A stretch of 64,000 nucleotides of DNA from Marinobacter sp. BGYM27 (GTDB taxonomy: Bacteria > Pseudomonadota > Gammaproteobacteria > Pseudomonadales > Oleiphilaceae): contig JANZNS010000002.1 in NCBI GenBank assembly GCA_025153445.1, forward strand, positions 1-64,000. The letters are read 5' to 3'. The position numbers were made by a program, and so were the translations under genes. The stretch's first letter is position 1. Every line of letters begins with the position of its first letter. Of the stretch, positions 27,163-37,027 are shown piece after piece. A model generated the notes under the pieces. It searched no databases. It saw nothing but the letters and a program-made list of their open reading frames with translations, and was not told the DNA's origin.

Positions 27163-28398
27163 ATGTCATTTAGCACCATAAAATCGTCAAAAGCAGTTGT
27201 CGTTGGCGCCTTATTCTCTCTGCTGCTCGCAGGGTGTGGCGGCGGGGGTTCTTCCGACACTGTAGCGGTCGCTGGCAATGCCGGATCAGATGTCGAATCC
27301 GGTGGCGCTCAAGGCATTGTACTGAATGGTGGTGCGATCAAGGGTGTTATTCGTGATGGTCAGGTCACAGCATGGCGTCTTGAAAAAGATGACGACACTA
27401 ATCGGTTTGTGGCTGGAGCGCAGTTGGGTGGCGCGGTACTGACTGATCAGCAAGGGCAGTTTCAACTACCTATCAGTGAATCTGCTTCAGGTTGGGTGCT
27501 GATTGAGTTGGCTGCCACGAATCAAACCCGAATGACGTGCGATGTGGTGCCCACCTGCATGGCCGGTACGCCGGACGCTGTGGCATTTGGGGAGACTTTC
27601 CCGTTGCAGTCCGACTTCCGTTTGCGGGCGGCCATCAATGTGGATCAGTCCCGCGATGTCTATATCACACCATTATCAACGCTTGCGGTAGCGCTGGCAG
27701 AGCACTCGGCAGAAGGGCTCAGCGCTGGTCAGCTGGTTCGTGCTTATCAAGAGATGGAATCGTCATTCGGCTTGCGTCCGGGTACGCTGCAGTTGCCGCC
27801 GCCGGATCTTGTTCGTTTGAATGGCTTCTCCGGCAGTACTGATGCTATTCAGTTGGCGGTGATTAATGCTGCTTTTCTGGCGATGGTTGACGGTGACAGG
27901 TGGCAGTCCATTGAAGAGGTGCTGAGTGCCAGTGAGCAGGCGATTCAGGTAGATGGTCAGCTGTCTGGTGAGGCAAGTGGTGGGCCGTCGGTTGATGATC
28001 TGGTTCTTGAGGCGGCGGTGCTGTCTGAAGGTCTTAAAGAGAGTGTTATCGATCCCGGCGCCTTGTCTGCTTTGGCTGATGTCTCCGAGCGCACACAGCA
28101 GTTCTACGCCTCGCTTCATGAGACAGCGCCAGAAGCCGCTGTGGCACGTTTGAGCTGGACGGCTCCGCTGACCCGGATCAATGGCGAAAGCTTGTCTATG
28201 GGCGAGCTGAAGGGATACGAGATCGTGTACGGTCGTAATGCCAATGAGTTGAGTCAGCGCGTCGTCATCAATGATGCCAGCGTAATGAGCTATACCGTTG
28301 ATGGGCTGAGTGAGGGTGACTGGTATTTTGCTATTCGCGTGCTGGATACCGAAAATCTCTCAAGCCCGTTATCAGCTGTCGTCAGCAAGTCTATCTAG
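27163..28398 (+). CDS. Putative lipoprotein with C-terminal fibronectin type III-like domain
   Basis: The N terminus has a lipobox LLAGC with the lipidated Cys at residue 25, followed by a Gly-rich stretch. The middle region (about 50-300) is mixed alpha/beta and unrecognised. The last 85 residues, from LSWTAPLTRINGE to the C terminus, look like a fibronectin type III domain (YEIVYG, YTVDGLSEGDWYFAIRVLD). The protein is likely anchored in the outer membrane facing the periplasm or surface. It is convergent with the CHASE2 kinase gene, whose stop is 8 bases away; a functional link to that operon is only suggested by proximity and by the similar domains in the FecR protein. Confidence 0.75.
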   Translation: MSFSTIKSSKAVVVGALFSLLLAGCGGGGSSDTVAVAGNAGSDVESGGAQGIVLNGGAIKGVIRDGQVTAWRLEKDDDTNRFVAGAQLGGAVLTDQQGQFQLPISESASGWVLIELAATNQTRMTCDVVPTCMAGTPDAVAFGETFPLQSDFRLRAAINVDQSRDVYITPLSTLAVALAEHSAEGLSAGQLVRAYQEMESSFGLRPGTLQLPPPDLVRLNGFSGSTDAIQLAVINAAFLAMVDGDRWQSIEEVLSASEQAIQVDGQLSGEASGGPSVDDLVLEAAVLSEGLKESVIDPGALSALADVSERTQQFYASLHETAPEAAVARLSWTAPLTRINGESLSMGELKGYEIVYGRNANELSQRVVINDASVMSYTVDGLSEGDWYFAIRVLDTENLSSPLSAVVSKSI

Positions 28399-28405
28399 GG
28401 ACGTG

Positions 28406-31036
28406 TTATTCGCTATCGCCCAGGCTCGATGAGGGCGTGGGCTCTGACATTGCGAGAGGGTCTGCAATGGGCAGCCTTAGCGTAAAGGCGGATCCTTCTC
28501 CCTCGGCGGATACAATTTCAATCTCGCCCCGATGCTTGTCAACTACAACCTTTACAAATGACAGCCCCAGTCCGGCACCGCGGTTGCCCGACAGTTCGCT
28601 GCTTTTTTGTCTGCGGTAACGATCAAACAGATGAGGTAGCTCGTGTTTCGCGATACCGCTGCCTTCGTCGGTGACGGTCAGGCAGACCTGATGCCCCGCC
28701 CTGAATACCTGAATATTAACCGTAGAGCCTGAAGGGCTGTATTGAACGGCGTTGGTGAGTAGGTTGATGATCGCGCGCTCAAGAAGCTCGGCATTGCCCC
28801 TAAGCCAGAAATCCTCAGAGTCATTTAATTCCAGCTGAATCCCTTTCGACAAAGCTTGCTCGCTGACGCTATCCCGGGCGTTTTCCACGACGGATAAGAA
28901 CTCGCAGTCGTAAAAACGGGTTTCGGTGAGCTGCTCGGCTCGCGCCAGCTGCACAAATTCTTCCGCTAACTGGTAACTGCGGCGGGCGAGGTTGCCGAGC
29001 TGTTCCAGCTGGTCCGGACCAATGGATTCGGGGCTGCGTTTGAGTTGGGCAATAAGTGCGAGCTGTGACACCAGTGGCGAACGGACATCGTGGGAGATGA
29101 AGTCGATGGCTTCCCGGTGCTGGCGTTGTTGTTCGCGCAGTTCCGAGATGTTGGAGATGTTGGCGATGATGCCGTGCTGGTCGCTGTCGGACATACTGAA
29201 CGGCGCCAGGTGAATCAGCAGATCGAGGTTTTTGACACGCAGATCGACGGTGCGGGTTTGGCGCAGCGTCAGGGTATCGGCGATAGTATCCTGCCAGGGT
29301 GACGACTCGCGTGGGTCGTGGGCGTTAAGGAGGCTGGTCAGCGACATGCCGATAAGGCTCGGCCTGGGTTCGCCAAACCATTCCTCAATATGGCCGTTCA
29401 CGAACTGAATGGTCGCCAGAGCGTCGGTAACGATGACGCCATCCGGCATCCGCTCAAAACCCCGGCCGATAAACTCGCGCATGTCTGTGAGTGTCTCAAT
29501 GGCCCCGCGTACACGCTCGATCCGGGCGCCGATCATCTCGGTGGTATGGTCTTTTTCCAGGTGACTCAATGACAAGGGATGATCCAGATTTAGGCGCTGA
29601 AGATAGCGTCGGCTGGCTTCACGGGTCAGGCTCTGAGGCAATATCAGGCCAAGCTCAAATATGCGGTTGCCCCGGGAAATCCGGATCCAGCTTTGATCCC
29701 CTGAATGAAACCAGCGCCCGGTATCGGAGAACCGGGGAATATCAGCAGCACTCAGCACTTCCTGCCGGATAATGACGTCGCCCTGGGATAGCCAGCATCC
29801 TTCTGCATTGAGGAGTTGGTATAGATCCGCCAGGATTCTCTGGGGTTGCTGGTTTTGAGGTTCGCGGAGCCCGAGTCCGGGATCCCGCCCCAACAAGTCC
29901 AGTTGCCGGTTCAGAAAAGTATTCAGCAGTGTCAGGCGCCGAGTGCTCCACAGTGGATAGGCGATCAGCGGAACCAGTAACGCCTCGGATATCGGTACCC
30001 ATATGTTCAGGTGACGATATAGGAGGTTCGAGAATAACAGCAGTAACGCGCTGGACATCAGGCACACCCATAAAGTGTGGGCGGGCTTTAAGCGTGGCAA
30101 GGCGAAGCTGATGAATACAATTGTAATAATGACAAGCAGCAGCGTCTGGTATGGCGGCAGACGCTGAATCAGTCGCTGCTGCGCAATGGCTGAATAGGTA
30201 TTGGCGTGAAACTCTACTCCCGACATGGGCGTTGCCAGCCCGGACAGTGGTGTCGGTAGCACATCACCGAACCCGGGCGCGGTCGCGCCTATAAAAACCA
30301 CTTTATCCTTGAAGCGGGACATGTCGGCCTGTCCATTCAGTATGTCGCTGTAGGAAGTGGTCGGCAGAACGCCGGCCCTGCCGGAAAGCGGCACAAAAAC
30401 GTACTGGCTGCGTACGTTCACAAAAGCCGAGGTGTTGCCGTCCGGAATTAAAGGAGTGGGCGCGCTGTCACCGGCAAGCCGCGCTGCGGCCAGGGAGATG
30501 GCGGGCCACAAGGCATCACCAAGACCGCTGTATAGATAGAGGCCGCGGGCGATCCCGTCATTATCAAGCTCGACGTGGGCGTGGCCCAGTGCGCCGGCTG
30601 ATCGTGTCAGAGGTGGAGTCGGTAATTGCTCTGAAAGCGGCTGATTGGCTGACGAAGGAAAGATATGCACGGGCAAGACGACCTTGCCATTTCGCTGCAT
30701 GGCCTTGGCCAAGAGGTTATCGTCGTCACTCTGTTCGCTGAACAGTACATCAAACACGACGACTCGGGCGCCGGCATCGGTAAGCTTGTCGATCAACTCG
30801 GCGTGCAGCTTTCGAGGCCACGGCCAGCGTCCCAGTGCTCGCAGGCTTTTTTCGTCAACAGCCACAAGCTCAAGGTCAGGGGACGGAGAGGCTGGGGAGC
30901 CCAGTGTCAGGGTGTCGTAAATCCATAGATCAACGCGCTGGGGAATGCCGGCGGCATTCAGCGCAAAAATAATCAGAATAAGGGGGAGGGCCAGTTTCCA
31001 GGCTGTTTGCGTGACTCGAAGCCATTCCCTGAACAT
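28406..31036 (-). CDS. CHASE2-domain sensor histidine kinase
   Basis: The 876-residue inner-membrane kinase has an N-terminal membrane segment, a periplasmic CHASE2 domain (about 35-295, with WPWPRKLHAELIDKL and VVFDVLFSE), three membrane segments (about 300-370), a PAS-like region (about 525-640), a HisKA domain with phospho-acceptor His649 in FISHDVRSP, and an HATPase domain with NLLTNAVQYS, DEGSGIAKHELP and GAGLGLSFVK. It is the last gene of a three-gene operon, 36 bases after the FecR/LysM gene, and most likely phosphorylates the response regulator at the head of the operon. Confidence 0.93.
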   Translation of the reverse strand: MFREWLRVTQTAWKLALPLILIIFALNAAGIPQRVDLWIYDTLTLGSPASPSPDLELVAVDEKSLRALGRWPWPRKLHAELIDKLTDAGARVVVFDVLFSEQSDDDNLLAKAMQRNGKVVLPVHIFPSSANQPLSEQLPTPPLTRSAGALGHAHVELDNDGIARGLYLYSGLGDALWPAISLAAARLAGDSAPTPLIPDGNTSAFVNVRSQYVFVPLSGRAGVLPTTSYSDILNGQADMSRFKDKVVFIGATAPGFGDVLPTPLSGLATPMSGVEFHANTYSAIAQQRLIQRLPPYQTLLLVIITIVFISFALPRLKPAHTLWVCLMSSALLLLFSNLLYRHLNIWVPISEALLVPLIAYPLWSTRRLTLLNTFLNRQLDLLGRDPGLGLREPQNQQPQRILADLYQLLNAEGCWLSQGDVIIRQEVLSAADIPRFSDTGRWFHSGDQSWIRISRGNRIFELGLILPQSLTREASRRYLQRLNLDHPLSLSHLEKDHTTEMIGARIERVRGAIETLTDMREFIGRGFERMPDGVIVTDALATIQFVNGHIEEWFGEPRPSLIGMSLTSLLNAHDPRESSPWQDTIADTLTLRQTRTVDLRVKNLDLLIHLAPFSMSDSDQHGIIANISNISELREQQRQHREAIDFISHDVRSPLVSQLALIAQLKRSPESIGPDQLEQLGNLARRSYQLAEEFVQLARAEQLTETRFYDCEFLSVVENARDSVSEQALSKGIQLELNDSEDFWLRGNAELLERAIINLLTNAVQYSPSGSTVNIQVFRAGHQVCLTVTDEGSGIAKHELPHLFDRYRRQKSSELSGNRGAGLGLSFVKVVVDKHRGEIEIVSAEGEGSAFTLRLPIADPLAMSEPTPSSSLGDSE

Positions 31037-31072
31037 GAATATCGCTTATAGCAGTCCGCAAACAGAGGCGGA

Positions 31073-32713
31073 TCAGTTAACAAAAAGCTCCCTGCCAGAT
31101 CCCCAACGACCACTAATGGGCCCATCAGAAAGCGCTTTTAAGCGCACAAAATACCGTCTTCCGGGAATGAGGCGCAAGGCCGCTGTGGTATCGGTGACGT
31201 TTGCTTCCTTGACGATGTTTTGAAAAGCAGGGTCTTCAGAGAGTTGTAATTGATATTTGTCTGCCTTGGCGACACGTTGCCAGAAGATGCGCACCTGGCT
31301 ATCCACGTAGTTTACGTTAATGATCTTCGCAGGCTCCAACGTACCGTTAATAATCAGTTTTCTGGCGGGTGAGGTGGCTTTCGAGTCACCTCCGGCAAGT
31401 GTTACGACACGCCAGAAGTATTCGCCCGGGGATAGCGCGCGGGTAAGAATGGCGTTGCTATCGGGAGCCCATTCGCTGGATGCGACGAGGCTGGAAAAAT
31501 CATCAGAATCTGAAATTTCAACACGGCCCAGTTCGTTGTCGCCGGTGTATGCCCAGCTAAAGTCGGGGACATCGTCGTCAATCTTGTCATCTGCCGCCGG
31601 TGCAACCAAGTTGGCAGCTTTAGCCTGTTGCTGCAGCTTGATGGTCTGTTCACTGGGCATGCCAGAGATACCGCTGGCGCCGATCGCAGCGAGTTTGATG
31701 TCGTATTTGCCGTTGTCCAGATGCTTGAGTGTCAGTTCGGGGTTCACGGACTGTTCGCGGGCCACCCAGCGCCCGGAAGCGCTGTCATATATATCGAGCT
31801 GATAGCGGTTGGCCCCGGCAACGGGCTGCCATTTAATGTCGAGCGGCAGGCGGCTGGCGTTCGCCGGCAAGGGTGCCATTTCAGGCGCAGCAGGAAGCTT
31901 GCGGATATCCACAGCGCTTTGCGTACCCTTGCCCGCGGTGGCGCTGTAACCGGCAGGTACTGGCAAAGTGCGGCCTGGTGGGCCAAAAGCCACTTTGCCC
32001 TCGGTCACCTGCAGTTGTGTTATGCCTTTTCCGGACTGGAGTTTGAAAGCGGTTCCCCGAACGGCTGCAATGGCCGAGGGCGTATCGATTTCAAAGCGGG
32101 AGCCATTTTCAGTCAGTGCTTCGACATCGGCTTCAAGACTGCCGCGCTCGAGGCGCATCAGGGTATCGACCATGCCCGTTTTGCCGTATCGGGTCAGGCG
32201 ATTGAAGATGAGGTGGCTATCCTGCCCCATGCGGATCAGTGAGCCATTGGCCAATTGAATCACCGCACTGCCGGATTGGGTGGACACTTCGTCGCCGGCC
32301 CTGATTTGCATTTGCGGCTTGAGTGTCCGGCGCTTGCCGCTGATACCTTCAAGGTGCTGCGCTGAACCGGTCACAGCAAGTGCGACGGCGGGTTCTGGCT
32401 GCTTTTCCAGCCAATTAAGAGGAATGCGGATCGACTCGCCTGGCATTACAGCTGAAGGGTCACCAATGCTGTTGTACCGGGTGAGCGAGGCGAGAGTGTG
32501 TCCGTTGCCCAGCAGTCGCTTTGAAATCTGGCCGAGAGTTTCATCCGGTCTCAGGGTATAAGTCCAGTCGGCTGTGCGGGTCCCGGTAGCCTGCTGATAG
32601 GATCCGGTTGATGATCCCTGGGCGACAGGTAACTCTGCATGAAGTGCAGCAGGGAGGCACAAAGCCAGAGCTAAAACTGCGTGCAATGGCAGTGAATACA
32701 ATACCTTTAACAT
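31073..32713 (-). CDS. Secreted LysM and FecR domain protein
   Basis: The 546-residue product has a signal peptide ending ALHA at residue 26, a LysM domain (about 45-95; YTLRPDETLGQISKRLL) expected to bind peptidoglycan, a FecR domain (about 120-240; VSTQSGSAVIQLANGS, IDTPSAIAAVRGTAFKL), and about three fibronectin-like repeats to the C terminus (IKWQPVAGANRYQLDIYD, IFWQRVAKADKYQLQLSE). The start at 32713 gives a clean signal peptide; the longer frame overlaps the regulator gene. Placement between the regulator and the CHASE2 kinase suggests it supplies a periplasmic input to the kinase. Confidence 0.88.
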   Translation of the reverse strand: MLKVLYSLPLHAVLALALCLPAALHAELPVAQGSSTGSYQQATGTRTADWTYTLRPDETLGQISKRLLGNGHTLASLTRYNSIGDPSAVMPGESIRIPLNWLEKQPEPAVALAVTGSAQHLEGISGKRRTLKPQMQIRAGDEVSTQSGSAVIQLANGSLIRMGQDSHLIFNRLTRYGKTGMVDTLMRLERGSLEADVEALTENGSRFEIDTPSAIAAVRGTAFKLQSGKGITQLQVTEGKVAFGPPGRTLPVPAGYSATAGKGTQSAVDIRKLPAAPEMAPLPANASRLPLDIKWQPVAGANRYQLDIYDSASGRWVAREQSVNPELTLKHLDNGKYDIKLAAIGASGISGMPSEQTIKLQQQAKAANLVAPAADDKIDDDVPDFSWAYTGDNELGRVEISDSDDFSSLVASSEWAPDSNAILTRALSPGEYFWRVVTLAGGDSKATSPARKLIINGTLEPAKIINVNYVDSQVRIFWQRVAKADKYQLQLSEDPAFQNIVKEANVTDTTAALRLIPGRRYFVRLKALSDGPISGRWGSGRELFVN

Positions 32714-32744
32714 ATACCGGTTGAGTCCGAACTGATGAGCATGA

Positions 32745-33476
32745 TTAATCTGAGTGCGTAATATCGTCAGATACCGCGTCTTCTGAAGGCTGCTCATCCA
32801 TGGTTTCAAGCCGGTATCCGCGTTGATAAATGGTTTTGATCCGGAAACCGTTTTCCGGTTTAACGCCGAGGCGCCGTCTCAGGCGGCTCATGTGCGTGTC
32901 GACCGTGCGGGTATTAATATCACGGGTGACGCCCCAAACACGCTCGAGCAACATTTCGCGGGTCAGCAGACGGCCCTGGTTCTGAAACAGGAAAAGCGTG
33001 AGGTCAAAATCCTTGTCCGTCAGCGTTAGCAGCTCGTTCCGCAGGTGGATCGTGCGCGATTTGGTATCGATTCTGAAATGGCCGTATTCGAGCACCGGCC
33101 GATCAACATCAGGCTGAGTGCGACGGGCCAGCGCGCTGATGCGGGCGAGCAGTTCAGCAGGTCGGGCCGGTTTTGACAGGTAGTCGTCGGCGCCGGCATC
33201 GAGTGCCTGGACGATGTCCTGTTCGCTGTCCCGTTGGGTGAGAAAGATCACCGGGATGGGCCAGTTCAACTGGGCGCGTACATGGCGCAGCACTTCAATG
33301 CCGGATGAATCCGGAATCTGCCAGTCAAGGATCAGCAAATCATAACTGCGGTGGGTGACGGCACTGAGGAACGACTGACCGGTTTGAAAGCTCTCGCAGC
33401 TATGCTGGTTGTCGCTTAGCAGAGTGACAATATTCCGGGCCTGTTCCGGCTCATCTTCCAGTAACGCAATTCGCAT
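32745..33476 (-). CDS. OmpR/PhoB-family response regulator
   Basis: The 243-residue protein has a receiver domain with acidic pocket E7/D8 and phospho-acceptor D51 (LLILDWQIPD), the switch Thr in VIFLTQRD and the conserved Lys in YLSKPARP. A winged-helix DNA-binding domain follows (about 130-230; LTDKDFDLTLFLFQNQGRLLTREMLLERVWG, RTVDTHMSRLRRRLG). AGGAGA lies just upstream of the ATG. It is the first gene of the regulator, FecR/LysM, CHASE2-kinase operon. Confidence 0.93.
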   Translation of the reverse strand: MRIALLEDEPEQARNIVTLLSDNQHSCESFQTGQSFLSAVTHRSYDLLILDWQIPDSSGIEVLRHVRAQLNWPIPVIFLTQRDSEQDIVQALDAGADDYLSKPARPAELLARISALARRTQPDVDRPVLEYGHFRIDTKSRTIHLRNELLTLTDKDFDLTLFLFQNQGRLLTREMLLERVWGVTRDINTRTVDTHMSRLRRRLGVKPENGFRIKTIYQRGYRLETMDEQPSEDAVSDDITHSD

Positions 33477-33620
33477 TCAAGTTTCTCCTGCGTGTAGGCA
33501 AGGCGCCAGTCTAGTCGACATTCTGACAAAATGACGCAGCCTGTTCAGTGTCATTATGTTGCGTATGGTTAACGAAGCACTGCGTTCGACACAATGTCGG
33601 TGAGCATTGGGCCTGGGCGC

Positions 33621-35819
33621 TCAGTGCGGCCGGCCAGGCTTGCCGTTATCGTCACTTACTGTTTGTCGGCAGCCAGGATAATTACTGCAGCCCCAGAACC
33701 AGCCTTTTTTGCCGTTTCTGCGCACAAGCGGAGAATAGCAGGCGGGGCAGGGGACCGGCGCTTGCTCGGCTCCGTCACCTTGCTTGTTGTCGTTTTCGAT
33801 GGCCCGGGTACCCTTGCAGTCAGGGTAACGCGTGCAGGCCCAGAATGCGCCGTAAGGTCCTTCCCGGCTGCGCATCGGCGCACGGCAACGGGGGCAGTGA
33901 ATACCGTTGCTGTCCGGGCTGGCTGTAAACGGCTGGGACGGCGTTGTGCTATTTGTTGCCGGATATTCTGTCCCTTGACTGCGCAATGGCTGTGCAGCGT
34001 TGACTGAAGCTATAAGATCGGTGATCTGTGATTGCACGGATGTCAGAAAGGCACGGGGGTCGGCTTCGCCACGGCGGATACCTTCCAGTGTGGCTTCCCA
34101 GATGGCGGTCATATCCGGCTGGGCGACGTTCGCAGGCAATGCCTCGATCAGATCATGGCCTTTTGCTGTCGCTTTGATGTGTCGCCCTTCACGAACCAGA
34201 AACTCCCGGCGGAACAGGGTTTCCAGAATACTGGCTCGCGTGGCTTCGGTGCCCAGCCCGTCGGTCTCGCGCAGCGTCTTGCGCAATTCCGCATCTGCTA
34301 CAAAGCGCGCAATGTTGGTCATGGCGGACAACAATGTGCCGTCGGTGAAATGGCTGGGTGGCTGGGTCTGCCGGTCTTTGATGGCAGTATGCTTACATGT
34401 AACGGCAGCGCCGCTCTCAAGGCGAGGCAGCGGACGGGCCGATTTTTCCTGAGTTTCTTTTTTGCGTGGCTCGAGTACCTTCCAGCCCTGCCTCACCACC
34501 CCGGTTTCACTGGCTCTGAAGGCATGGCTGGCGATGGTCAGATCCAGCCGACCTTCACGGTGGATGGCATCGTCATAGAACTGCATCAGGTAGTAACGGC
34601 TGATCAGCTCGTAGATTTGATGCTCGGCCCGTGAAAGGTTCCCGGACGGACGCCGACGCGCAGTGGGAATAATGGCATGGTGAGCATCCACCTTGCTGTC
34701 GTCCCAGGCACGGGAGTGGCGCTGAAAGTCGGCCTGTGCGGCAGCAGGCGCCAGCGTTGGGGCGACCGTTGCCAGCGCAGCGACCACTTCTTTGCGCTGG
34801 GCAAAGTGCTCTACCGGCAGGTAGCGGCAATCGGAACGCGGGTAGGTGATTAACTGGTGTTTCTCGTACAGGTTCTGGGCGATATCCAGTACCTGTTTGG
34901 CGCTGAGCCCGTGTAGCCGGCCTGCTTCAATTTGCAGAGTGGACAGGGACAGGGGCAGAGGCGCTGCTTCGTCCCGCTCCCGGAAACGGGCGTCGGTAAT
35001 GGCGCCCTGCTGGTTTTTGACCGCATCGGCGACTGACTCTGCTGTCGCGCGATCCAGTACCCGGCTTTCATCATCCATTTTGTCGCTGAACCGATCGTCA
35101 GGCCGCCAGCGCGCAGTGAATTCGGTGGTTTCACCATCCACTCCGGCGCAGGTGATCGTCAGGCTGTAAAACGGTTTGGGAGTGAATTCCGCTATGGTTT
35201 TATCGCGCTCGACCACCAGGCCGAGCACCGGTGTCTGCACTCTGCCAACAGAGTAAACGCCTTGCCCGCCGAGCTGACGGTAGCGGAGGGTATAGGCACG
35301 GGTCAGGTTGATGCCGTAGAGCCAGTCGGCCCGCTGGCGGGCGAGCGCGGAATGGGATAGTTGACGGAAGGCGCGGTTATCCTGCAGTTGGGAGAGTGAT
35401 CGGACAACGGCCGCAGGCGTCAGGTCGTTGATCAGCAATCGTTCCACCGGAAGCTTTACCTTGAAGTAGCGCAAGACTTCATCGACAAGCAGTTGGCCTT
35501 CTCGGTCAGGGTCGCCGGCATGCACGATGCTCTCGGCCTTGCCCAGAAGCGATCCCAGTACGTCGAGTTGAGTTTTGACGCTGTCCTTGGGGGTCAGGGC
35601 CCAGGGCGCGGGAACCATGGGTAGATCAGCCAGCCGCCATTGTTGCCAGCCGGGATTGTAATGCGCAGGTTCGGCAGGCTCGAGCAGGTGGCCAATGCAC
35701 CAACTCACGTAGACAGCGTCGCCACATTGCAGCCAGCCGGAACCCTTGGTTACAGGGCCGGGTAGTGCGGCGGCGATGGCGCGGCCGAGGCTGGGTTTTT
35801 CGGCAATAAACAAACGCAT
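33621..35819 (-). CDS. topB: DNA topoisomerase III
   Basis: TopB is a type IA topoisomerase that decatenates DNA. The 732-residue product begins MRLFIAEKPSLGRAIA (Toprim domain, with HAGDPDREGQLL), has the active-site tyrosine in LITYPRSDCRYLP, and ends with two four-cysteine zinc ribbons (CPRCRAPM..CTRYPDC and CPACYSPL..CSNYPGC). It is longer than the 653-residue E. coli TopB because of that zinc tail. The ATG at 35819 is preferred to the TTG two codons upstream. It is divergent from bolA. Confidence 0.95.
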   Translation of the reverse strand: MRLFIAEKPSLGRAIAAALPGPVTKGSGWLQCGDAVYVSWCIGHLLEPAEPAHYNPGWQQWRLADLPMVPAPWALTPKDSVKTQLDVLGSLLGKAESIVHAGDPDREGQLLVDEVLRYFKVKLPVERLLINDLTPAAVVRSLSQLQDNRAFRQLSHSALARQRADWLYGINLTRAYTLRYRQLGGQGVYSVGRVQTPVLGLVVERDKTIAEFTPKPFYSLTITCAGVDGETTEFTARWRPDDRFSDKMDDESRVLDRATAESVADAVKNQQGAITDARFRERDEAAPLPLSLSTLQIEAGRLHGLSAKQVLDIAQNLYEKHQLITYPRSDCRYLPVEHFAQRKEVVAALATVAPTLAPAAAQADFQRHSRAWDDSKVDAHHAIIPTARRRPSGNLSRAEHQIYELISRYYLMQFYDDAIHREGRLDLTIASHAFRASETGVVRQGWKVLEPRKKETQEKSARPLPRLESGAAVTCKHTAIKDRQTQPPSHFTDGTLLSAMTNIARFVADAELRKTLRETDGLGTEATRASILETLFRREFLVREGRHIKATAKGHDLIEALPANVAQPDMTAIWEATLEGIRRGEADPRAFLTSVQSQITDLIASVNAAQPLRSQGTEYPATNSTTPSQPFTASPDSNGIHCPRCRAPMRSREGPYGAFWACTRYPDCKGTRAIENDNKQGDGAEQAPVPCPACYSPLVRRNGKKGWFWGCSNYPGCRQTVSDDNGKPGRPH

Positions 35820-35990
35820 GAGCAAAATGGTTCCACAACAGCAGGCGTTGGAAGATGGCGAAGGGGCGGCAGACTGTCAAGGGGGGCGATGAAACCCCGC
35901 GCGCGCACTGATGTAGCTCCGTGATGGAACTCTCTGTTAATGCTGTACAATAAACACAATGCCGAAACAAACCGGGATGGGAGATCTATA

Positions 35991-36329
35991 ATGTCTGGGG
36001 TACAGATGCCCGTAAAAGCGGCTATCGAATCCAAGTTGGGTGCCGCTTATCAGAGCGAACTGCTCGCGGTAGAAAACGAAAGCCACAAGCACAGCGTGCC
36101 ACCCAATTCCGAGACTCACTTCAAGGTGACGCTCGTATCGGGCCAGTTTGAGGGTGAAAACAAGGTTAAGCGTCATCAGGCGATATACAAAGTACTGAAT
36201 GACGAGATACAGGGGGGGGTTCATGCCCTTGCGCTGCACCTCTATACGCCGGATGAATGGCAAGCGCGCCAGGCTGTTGCGCCGTCGTCACCCAACTGTA
36301 TGGGTGGTTCGAAACACGACCACGCCTGA
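35991..36329 (+). CDS. bolA: BolA family protein
   Basis: BolA proteins pair with monothiol glutaredoxins in iron-sulfur cluster handling and also act as stress and morphology regulators. The 112-residue product contains the family signature ESHKHSVPPNSETHFKVTLVS and the helix-turn region VKRHQAIYKVLNDEIQGGVHALALHLYTP. The start at 35991 follows GGGAGA; the open frame extends 17 codons upstream. It lies 49 bases before yciO. The C-terminal tail is rich in His and Ser. Confidence 0.92.
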   Translation: MSGVQMPVKAAIESKLGAAYQSELLAVENESHKHSVPPNSETHFKVTLVSGQFEGENKVKRHQAIYKVLNDEIQGGVHALALHLYTPDEWQARQAVAPSSPNCMGGSKHDHA

Positions 36330-36378
36330 GCTTAACGCGGATCCCGTTTTCATTGACCCATTTCAGCAGGGATTATCT

Positions 36379-36999
36379 ATGAGTCAGTTTTTCCAGATTC
36401 ACCCCGAGACGCCGCAATTGAGGCTGATCAAACAGGCGGTCGATATTCTGCGCAAAGGCGGGGTTATCGTTTACCCCACTGATTCGGCCTACGCGATTGG
36501 CTGTCAGTTGGAAGACAAACAGGCAACGGATCGCATCAAGCGTATTCGCCGCCTGGATGACAAGCACAATTTTACACTGATGTGTCGGGACCTTTCGGAT
36601 ATCGGCCAGTATGCCAAGGTCGATAACACCCAGTACCGTTTACTCAAGAATTTCACTCCCGGCCCTTACACCTTTATTTTGGATGCCACCACGGAAGTGC
36701 CGCGGCGGCTGCTTCATCCCAAGCGCCGAACCATTGGTTTGCGGGTTCCTGATAACGCGATCGTTCAGGCGTTGCTGGCGGAATTGGGTGAGCCGATCAT
36801 GAGCAGTACGCTGATTTTGCCGGGCGATGACGAGCCGATGACGGATCCCTACGATATCCGCGAGACGCTTGAGCACGAGCTGGACTTGATTATTGATGGC
36901 GGTTTCTGCGGACTTGAGGCAACAACCGTGGTCAATTTCTGCGGTGATGCACCCGAAGTGACCCGGGTGGGTAAGGGTGATCCTGAGCCGTTTCAGTGA
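36379..36999 (+). CDS. yciO: YciO/Sua5-family protein (L-threonylcarbamoyladenylate synthase type)
   Basis: The 206-residue protein carries the YrdC/Sua5 fold: GGVIVYPTDSAYAIGCQL near residue 32, the KRIRRLDDKHNFTLMCRDL nucleotide segment, and FTPGPYTFILDAT. The lack of a second Sua5 domain and the QFFQIHPETPQLRLI N terminus point to the YciO branch rather than TsaC. It may bind RNA or make threonylcarbamoyl-AMP; the true role of YciO is less certain than that of TsaC. The start at 36379 is chosen because the open frame upstream overlaps bolA. Confidence 0.9.
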   Translation: MSQFFQIHPETPQLRLIKQAVDILRKGGVIVYPTDSAYAIGCQLEDKQATDRIKRIRRLDDKHNFTLMCRDLSDIGQYAKVDNTQYRLLKNFTPGPYTFILDATTEVPRRLLHPKRRTIGLRVPDNAIVQALLAELGEPIMSSTLILPGDDEPMTDPYDIRETLEHELDLIIDGGFCGLEATTVVNFCGDAPEVTRVGKGDPEPFQ

Positions 37000-37027
37000 T
37001 GCAGCGTAAACTCGCGTTGGTGGGCGC

